The translations under genes and the position numbers were made by a program. DNA of 64,000 bases, taken from Halichondria panicea (taxonomy: Eukaryota > Porifera > Demospongiae > Suberitida > Halichondriidae). The number at the start of each line of letters is the position of its first letter. Positions within the stretch are counted from its first letter, which is position 1. The DNA lies in assembly GCF_963675165.1 (NCBI RefSeq), contig NC_087382.1, forward strand, positions 2,333,567-2,397,566, given 5' to 3'. This document shows positions 61,201 to 64,000 of the stretch, piece after piece. Under the pieces are notes generated by a model. It was not told where the DNA came from and did not search any database. It saw nothing but the letters and a program-made list of their open reading frames with translations.

Positions 61201-64000
61201 GAAATTGGACGTTGCAATACTGTACGTCTTCAACTGGTTCAGATCTTCCGTGGTTAACTGCACTACAATTATTGTATCATCGAGTGGATATACGAAACCA
61301 CCCATCAGTCTGTAATACTCTGTTGTCATGGTAGCATTGAAAACGCTCTGCAGTATTATACCGCTTGTATTCAGTGTCGTGTAATCCACCGTCTCTCTGA
61401 AATAAAGAGTGAGATTTTCGGCCGTCATATCGAAATCGAAACCCAGCAAAGCGGGTCTTGTCATGTCATCATTGAAAGCGGTGGCTTGTAGAGCTTCGAA
61501 GGACTCGATAGTTGTAGCTTGATTATCAGCCATATCTCTAACTGCATCATGGGTATAGCGGAGATAAGAGTCGGTGATGTCGGTGTACAGCTGCTCCAGC
61601 TTTTTGATTTCGTTTAGATCGTCATCAGAGATAATGATATGCACTAGTAGTCCGTTACTACTGTTAGTCGATCCCGAGGTGAGAGAGAAATCAGACATCG
61701 GTGTAAATGCATCACTGGATTGCAAAATAAAATAGTTATAATTGAGACTGGATATATTCACAGGCTCGTTAAACATTACAGAGAGTACACCGCTGTTCAT
61801 ATCCACAGAGAATGATAGCAAGGATGGGGGTGTGGCATCAACCGTGTAGTTCTCGGCTTGTAGTGGTGCATTGAATTCCTCAATCATATTCTGTCGTGTC
61901 ATATCGAAGAACGCCCCGGTTCCTATCAGGAGGTGTGTAGTGTTGATGGAGGTAGCCAGGTTAGTGTCTAGCTTGAGGGCATACTGGTCGGCCGGTATTA
62001 GCTCAATACTGGGGGTGGTGGTGTCGCCAGTGAGGGTCAGGTGACCTGTTAGCGTATACACTTCCATGTTAAGGAACGACCTCGTCATGTTACTGCTGGA
62101 AATAATCAGAATGACTTGTGACATGATTAAACTCACATCGATTGTCTCGTCGAAAGTGAAATGAATAATACCGCTGTTGAGATCAAGATGATAAGAGAGG
62201 AGCTGTGGAGGTGTTTCATCATAAATGTACAGCGCTGCTTGTCGTCCATTGCTACTAGGAGTTGGTTCAACACGGTTCCCGTTCATATCTGACAAGGTTG
62301 CTGCTGTCATTGAAATATAAGTGTTATTTCGACTTTGAGCGAGATTTTGCAGTCGTTTGATTTCGTTCAGATCAGTGGGTCCGATCTCTATGGAAACGAT
62401 ATAGTCGTTCTCCGTTATAGTGTTGCTAGAGCCAGTGAGGGCGACTGTTTCATCTCCAAGCACTTGTGCATTTCTGATAGTTATCCCAGATGTTAGTAGG
62501 GAAGACACATTCATTGTTTCATCGAACGTCAGGTGCAATAGTCCAAAGTTCAAGTCAAATGTGTAGTTGAACAAGCTTGGTGAGGTTAGATCAGCGGAAA
62601 AGATTGTAACCACGGCAGCATCAGACTCAGATATCTCGATAACAGGATTGGACCTCATATCTAAAATAGTGGAATTTGGGAAAGAGATGAAAGTTGTTGT
62701 ATTGTCAGTAGCAAGATCAGTGATTCTTTTGATGTCGTTCATATCTTCAAAACCCAGCTGTATCAGAATCACAGTACTATCCTCAAGTGAAGACATTGTC
62801 GGACTAGCATTGGAACGTGTAGTCAGTCTAAACTGTTGAGTTTGATTCCCATTCCTCATACGCTCATTTTGTAGTACAATTTGAGTCAGTTCCAAACTGG
62901 ACGCATTCACAGTCTCGCTGAACGTCAGTAATAGCTCGCCAGAGTTCAAATCAAGGTCAAAGCGCACCAAGTACGGATCTGTCGTATCTCCAGTGAAATT
63001 TCCAACTCTGATACCAGTAGTAATAGCGAGTAAATCCATTCCAGCCCCTCCCACATATTCTGTAAGTGCACCTCCGAAGCTGTCAATAAGATCAGCAGTA
63101 ATAGTTAGGAAGGTATTGGACGCATCAGTAGCTATCGGAATGAGGGCTTTTATCTCGTTCAGATCTCCGCTGGTGAGGTTGACCGTGATGATGTAATCAG
63201 GAATGCTGTTGGAAGAGCCGCCTGTTAAACTGTACGAGGAGGTAGCTAAACTGTTGTCTTGAATTGTGATAGCCCGTGGATTGAGAGTAGCAATATTCAC
63301 AACATTGTCTAAGTGCAGTGTCAGCTCTCCGGAGTCAACGTCCAGATCAAACCTGAGTAGACGAGGGTTTATGTTGTCCTCCATCAGCGTAACCACTTGT
63401 CGACCGTTGTTGGGGGGAATATTGACCAGTGGGTTCCCAGCGAAATCAAACACCGCACCAACTGGTAAAGATATGTGTGTGGTGAGGATAGATGTAGCTA
63501 TTCTACGTTCTAGTACTATCCTGCGATAATCTTCGGCATTGAAATCAAGAATTAAGATTCGTTTCTGATTATCATCAGGCTCAAAGTAGCTGAAAGTTCC
63601 ACCAGTTAGAGTTATATTCACTCCACTTTGGAAAATGTTATCCGGGAATTCTTGTAGCGTAAACATGGTAGGTACAGCCGTTGCTATGTCAACAGGTTCG
63701 TTGAATTGAACCAACATCCGTCGCAATCCAAGATCCAACTCCAAAAAGTCGAAAATGTTTGGATCGATTCTATCACCAACGAATTCGGCTTGCAGGGGAG
63801 GTATAACTATAGCAACGTTATCTGCAAGATCACTGGCTACATCCATGCTGTAAAGAATGTAAGTTGTGTTGGAAGAAATAGCTAATTGTTCTCTGGCTTG
63901 TATCTCAAGGAGATCGTCAGGTGATAAATTCAGCAGTATGATTGTACTATGAAGCGATGGTCCGCTTGCGAACTCACCCCCTGTCAGCTGATACAGTACA
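49201..64000 (-). CDS. Giant secreted adhesion-type protein: ≥34 Ig-like repeats, 3 IPT/TIG, Calx-beta (5' cut by window)
   Basis: One frame is open from the stop (TTA complement at 49201-49203) to the window edge, at least 4,932 codons with no intron, and the repeat pattern continues through the edge, so the true start is outside. The bulk is a tandem array of ~130-residue units, each with a DxTxPxLxxFxLDL strand, LTFSETVNASSL, DLNEIK, LATSxxNTYxSIT and DMNGNPV. This resembles bacterial Ig-like Big_5/SbsA-type domains and is nearly cysteine-free. Three Ser-Gly-rich inserts interrupt it. Three IPT/TIG domains follow (GGTIILIEGANFG, GGTTINITGSNFGP, RVNITGSNFGP; about 50520-49660). Last is a Calx-beta-like domain (VSFEREEFTISETE ... 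GTAISGRHF; about 49650-49290). No TM segment was seen at the C-terminus. The inferred role is extracellular adhesion or matrix. The nearest thematic relatives are Calx-beta sponge aggregation factors; homology is not established. Confidence 0.92.
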   Translation of the reverse strand, partial: VLYQLTGGEFASGPSLHSTIILLNLSPDDLLEIQAREQLAISSNTTYILYSMDVASDLADNVAIVIPPLQAEFVGDRIDPNIFDFLELDLGLRRMLVQFNEPVDIATAVPTMFTLQEFPDNIFQSGVNITLTGGTFSYFEPDDNQKRILILDFNAEDYRRIVLERRIATSILTTHISLPVGAVFDFAGNPLVNIPPNNGRQVVTLMEDNINPRLLRFDLDVDSGELTLHLDNVVNIATLNPRAITIQDNSLATSSYSLTGGSSNSIPDYIITVNLTSGDLNEIKALIPIATDASNTFLTITADLIDSFGGALTEYVGGAGMDLLAITTGIRVGNFTGDTTDPYLVRFDLDLNSGELLLTFSETVNASSLELTQIVLQNERMRNGNQTQQFRLTTRSNASPTMSSLEDSTVILIQLGFEDMNDIKRITDLATDNTTTFISFPNSTILDMRSNPVIEISESDAAVVTIFSADLTSPSLFNYTFDLNFGLLHLTFDETMNVSSLLTSGITIRNAQVLGDETVALTGSSNTITENDYIVSIEIGPTDLNEIKRLQNLAQSRNNTYISMTAATLSDMNGNRVEPTPSSNGRQAALYIYDETPPQLLSYHLDLNSGIIHFTFDETIDVSLIMSQVILIISSSNMTRSFLNMEVYTLTGHLTLTGDTTTPSIELIPADQYALKLDTNLATSINTTHLLIGTGAFFDMTRQNMIEEFNAPLQAENYTVDATPPSLLSFSVDMNSGVLSVMFNEPVNISSLNYNYFILQSSDAFTPMSDFSLTSGSTNSSNGLLVHIIISDDDLNEIKKLEQLYTDITDSYLRYTHDAVRDMADNQATTIESFEALQATAFNDDMTRPALLGFDFDMTAENLTLYFRETVDYTTLNTSGIILQSVFNATMTTEYYRLMGGFVYPLDDTIIVVQLTTEDLNQLKTYSIATSNFTTYLSIDDGTVLDQVGERLLPRLNGRSTLSVSIYTPDTTPPALNNFSLDLNSGIIWLTFSETVQANTFNATHVTLQNSRVRTSNPSTYYTLSVASSNYAFDLYLQRVDISKQDLDEIKRLSTLATNVNDTYISITSGTVRDVFMNPVVEIPSSSALPVSEFTEDTTQPELVFSALNLTSETLTLTFSETVNASSLMVGEIQLINESPADVNSVFYALTTSYTSSLDSTIIVIELSIEDSNAIKALSELAVSDITTYIATGSNAIQDMNTNPLVIIELTSGQLVGVFYEDFVQPTLDSFDIDMDSGILYFTFSETVNGSSLLPEQLTLLGEQSNNTVYKHTLQGAWFVTPNYTTSLTVVLLDSDLNEIKRQRGLATSSADTFLSFTAELVVDMNDNPVVPKTEIESLQVSNFTRDETSPVLRSFDLDLTSELLTLTFSETVRVETLNVDQITVQSSMALSPSMYWTLRNGEAITNDSTIVIIQLDNSDLNEIKIRTDIATKLNNTYLSITDMLIRDMIGNWNVLLPTATPLQVTNFTSDMVNPELDSFSLDMDGSGLLTLSFSETVNASSIDVTMVTLHMAPSNVDSLYTLTDGSVVNSTNGPIIRVHLSLEDLNQIKRVPQLAISGSTTYISITQDLVVDMNMNPVLGIPPGNASQVMPRGFTLDSTDPVLQSYALDLNEGTLTLNFSETVIGSSLLRSRFTLQGEYNTTSTSFTLTPGSVDELPIHFTIVLPLQISEQNEIKRLTSLATSLDNTWLSVELGGVLDTFGNNLVPIETSNSLQATSFTVDTTNPMLIDFDLDINLGLLTLEYDETVNALSLNISQITLQESSNSSEYMYSLTDSTGSLEDSTIVEISLSFFDLNQIKKIRGLASVSPFQTSGSGSGSGLQPELRSGEGNTFIVITENSIEDMNENPVISINSNSALRVRDLTLDTTPPQFVSFTFNLNTEQIILTFFETVDLLTLAIQEFTIIGTSSNYTLTNASSPSSDDYIIVVQLNIFDVNNIKRDLNVAVDNASTILQLTPFAISDMNANQLIFSTLVVANFYPDTISPIVLYFDLDLNSNRLIFTFNETIRVETLQVSEIIIQDSSALNDTIEGSYRVFESGVALTTDDTVLIVELLANDTNYIKRFTNLATSVNNSYISVSNLTLQDMNGNPITSIPANNSLQVRIFDQDLTSPSLVSFELDLTTEEIRFIFDETVNINSFDAARLVLYADSTTNSTSYSLTGGEITTTQNDTNFALILTTYDLNEIKKLDDLVVSANTSYLVFDAALLVDMNGNFVRSIESPVQASLFISDTVSPVLLEFHLDMDLGYLHLTFSETIEIGSINPSNIILQSEYNSTNISYTLTGGAVITPNHPELTLQILTVDLNNIKRITGLATNMNNTFIAITSNTITDVSNNPVVGINSSAALQASNFTEDTTSPTLVSFNLDFDGDGILWLTFDETILVSSLNTSFLEIVNSDRIDNITEKFVISTSVALENRTDDPIIPISLSRFDSNEIKKLTDLATDANNTYLLMDVNFISDMNFNEVNSVTNPQRVSAYTQDTTRPQLEAFTVDMDTRIIYLHFSETVNVSSFDVTGVTLQDDAFPIGPSLVLSNLSFVSVGNEPIIPVQLSTFDANLLTSITNLYNNLNDSYISVMNFTVSDMNENELVPIETDSAHQAIEYAIDVTNTTLMSFSVDLDNWTISISFDETVALETIDFTKFHIYSDELGTINITLSNGSYNLPYTHSVVLSLIESDVCLIKRTQKIWTTRNNTWLLVEQGGIFDWSMRNPLNEVTIQALSSPIEMLPPILDSFSVNMTSGVFLLNFNEPVQALSLIYQKIVLQNTPFDNHTDSYRLTGGRTPSENGKQVMLVLNFRDLNAIKAHTDLYTSANTTYITMENGTIRDMVNNPSAPVRGLPVSFYMDDITDPYLDTFNIDLDSEQLFLTFSETVDVSSINVTGFTLQEDSTVSYINPSTFHTFTMETIAYTSDVIEMLDNRVVIFNISLYDLNEIKRKRIAETAETTWLTIVDNSLVDNNLQPIMPNINGINSLQVSNHTNDTTSPVVNEFNLSLNQGTLTLFFSETVDATTLDVTKITLFSSRQPTQYYMLTTSSLYTREELSIDGRGIANLIGSGSASGSGMITSGLSGGVDMMNMTSSGMFSGSGSVDMNQFLPLSSFDSPILTVYLSYEDLDNIKILTELATAPSNSYLAITDDTVSDMVGNMVVEINSTQSIQVEIYNLDVTRPQLRAFSFDLDAGNLTLTFTETVNASSLDVTQLTLLSNLCEGTNYTLRTYPPYPNTTATFSSDGPIVVINVGHEDLDAIKNLRALASARVNTFLLLTNQTISDNTAHRVVAVTPCEAPMVADFTHDITRPELESFDIDLNDGRLILTFSETVKIVDFLDVTQITLQSASTALYYNLTTYTLTSNSSSMDEDSRIVTIMLGFQDLNEIKYRTELATDLNSTFISITENAVVDLANGDNKVVAIAATQGLQARVHTADTTAPVLVRYSLNMNTTTLTLTFNETVDSATLNVNQIAIQNDVMSSTEYHASPLYLTPGENETFTSSDDSHIIIIHLGPLDRNELKKRRNLAISMETTYITVRAAAIMDMNSNSVTPINDGSALQVNEYTPDTLAPVIIEIVLDMNAATLTFTFDETVMADSLLINYLSLHDYNSTTFYTLTAGLSSMEDSTIITVYLDIIDLNEIKRLVLCRERDDCYIMHRSQAIVDMRNNFIVASSRQVDVYIPDTTPPQLVRFETNLTSEIIALTFSETVNASSLNFTAFALQDFFESATSYTLTNGSVQEDDSTVIEFTLALEDLNAIKRDTDLFTFRTSSWLTYTQFAIHDIALVPNYIEPRPDTPVLEDGLVTAVYTADFVRPQLWNFDLNLTSETLTLHFSETVLARSLNITQISLQSNLARNNESEWHTLQMGELPLLSTLTTESDYHILTVELGLNDTNIIKVLTGLATSEDNTYISITSSLVEDMNENIIIPIPITFAQMVRMLHPDTINPDLISFELDLDNGELILTFSETINASSLQVGQIQLQSTIDGMVTIWMLTPSPPMNDSTLDSGMGSGQLMMSGSGSGSGSASGFGSGSGAMNFEGFDDANDTNDTIVMDRFAPYFSFSMSLNHPIVTVQLGFIDLNQIKRFADLATSPDNTFLSLGTGAFADMNGNPLNKVPVTNATQIRVIREDITSPELVAFSLNLTSEILTLTFDETVNASSLRPDSIAIQNAEYTHLVSMITWYRFTGGTTSSFDDYIIEINLDSGDLNVINMLTELATSRDSTYLTITSDLIRDMNGNQVIEIINGRALQVDTFYADSIPPRLLEFHLDMNQALLHLTFSETVNASSFDVTKVTLQDDNSNLMNRTRQLTTESRDVFEIDNPVISVILGDNDLNAIKATEMFGLGIVDTWIVISSRLVKDMNNNYVEAILDGQAQQAANFTPDTTRPFLTEYHFDFIVEEMTLHFNEPMNISMINYTAITVQDSFSADDHYTLTGGTPSSLDNSLVIIIAFNDVDIDYFKTHSSLTTSVDDTFLSFTSDAFYDQATVPNPVIPIVNGTNATQASTFIYYNAPIFTSVTPSAGRASGGTIILIEGANFGSYGDRPGSRDIDILVDFSPAINTTVILDNTTVAALTPPARTTPTSGSPVVLTITIDNSALMINASDAFTYLDPPEIESVFPNTATLIGGTTINITGSNFGPAENGPTIIVTIGNYTCDNVTVYTNTLLSCITPSITFGMYNITVSVDDVTTTLSNVYRSIEPPIVSDITPGSTYRFLPTRVNITGSNFGPLSENDEAMLITVLLTSDYNVSLCTEPRVIVEDTVISCIAQPNLGPSNVTVIFDEIESIPSTLQFTYFDNAGNVSFEREEFTISETELFANVTVTRHNYSPYPSPAAVSLQVLDGTAISGRHFEAVNTTFYLESNMTKFVVTIPITYGNYQPEQLRKGADDDVVVNLRISEVISDHGAADTYRRMAILRIKALCQVLSNICLADWNIETNSLTYYRVPEELP
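51945..52030 (-). other. Ser-Gly repeat insert 1 in the giant protein
   Basis: It encodes SGMGSGQLMMSGSGSGSGSA followed by more GSGSG, next to an acidic stretch (FEGFDDANDTND). Ser-Gly runs near acidic residues are typical glycosaminoglycan attachment sites. Use here is inferred. Confidence 0.7.
54740..54880 (-). other. Ser-Gly repeat insert 2 in the giant protein
   Basis: It encodes GSGSASGSGMITSGLSGGVD and SGMFSGSGSVD inside a single Ig-like unit, between the strand after the FSETV motif and DLDNIK. It is absent from most other units. Confidence 0.7.
58530..58570 (-). other. Ser-Gly repeat insert 3 in the giant protein
   Basis: It encodes QTSGSGSGSGLQPELRSGEG, placed where other units have the LATS-NNTY loop. 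It is shorter than inserts 1 and 2. Confidence 0.7.

Larger units (their letters stand above)
50530..64000 (-). repeat. Protein-coding tandem array, 34 units of ~390 bp
   Basis: Counting the recurring 'D-x-x-x-P-x-L' strand with the following FSETV/FDETV motif gives 33 complete units and one cut by the edge. Unit length is fairly regular (about 125-140 codons), extended where Gly-Ser inserts occur. Units are clearly diverged in DNA, so the array is old and not a recent satellite. Confidence 0.9.

Noticed and set aside
50231-63529. Many 60-170 codon plus-strand frames opposite the giant gene
   Set aside because: They lie antisense to a long coding frame and have no domains or start/splice context. 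They are shadows.
49201-64000. Bacterial contamination or symbiont origin of the giant frame
   Set aside because: Its 3' end is duplicated twice beside spliced RTK genes in the same window, and it carries TIG and Calx-beta domains, so it belongs to the host chromosome. Ancient transfer of the repeat type remains possible.

Overview
The window is animal nuclear DNA with short, intron-rich genes, and it most resembles a demosponge such as Amphimedon queenslandica. The species is inferred from gene content and not proved. Supporting signs are a tandem family of receptor tyrosine kinases (RTKs) with Ig, FN3 or sushi ectodomains, introns often of only 45-150 bp with clean GT/AG borders, an AT-rich background full of the palindromic word ATAATTAT, an ADAM metalloprotease, and a giant secreted TIG/Calx-beta protein that recalls sponge aggregation-factor-like matrix proteins.

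Layout. 1-21 kb, plus strand: three RTK genes. A (46-3464) is cut by the window edge. B (7201-14570) has a complete ectodomain, but a TGA interrupts its kinase activation loop. C (15893-20985) is intact. Relics lie between them: a broken non-LTR retrotransposon, foldback repeats, two well-delimited MITEs and a 27-bp minisatellite. 21.1-29.6 kb: a 6.7-kb foldback-type mobile element (21873-28593) made of two large inverted arms built from ~160-bp tandem repeats. It is flanked by degenerate pieces of the giant gene's 3' end, a split sushi exon and a second, inverted copy of the minisatellite. 29.7-35.6 kb, minus strand: RTK D, with five sushi exons, four of them from a nearly perfect 823-bp tandem duplication. 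36.1-37.1 kb: a decayed DUF3504/Crypton-type tyrosine recombinase. 37.9-46.8 kb, minus strand: an ADAM gene of at least 17 exons. 47.3-48.1 kb: a piggyBac-like remnant with TTAA target duplications. 48.93 kb: an orphan RTK last exon. 49.2-64 kb, minus strand: a single uninterrupted coding exon of at least 14.8 kb, running off the window, with 34 Ig-like ~130-residue repeats, three IPT/TIG domains and a terminal Calx-beta-like domain.

How it fits together. All the gene products look like cell-surface or extracellular proteins: adhesion/matrix (giant protein), shedding (ADAM) and signalling (RTKs). The junction 'RTK last exon facing the 3' end of the giant gene' occurs three times (about 21.0, 29.6 and 49.1 kb). 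This indicates that a block carrying both gene ends was duplicated and inverted. RTK copies have also exchanged sequence: A is D-like in its 5' half and B-like in its 3' half. The locus is therefore a dynamic receptor cluster. A role in self/non-self or cell-type recognition is only a hypothesis.
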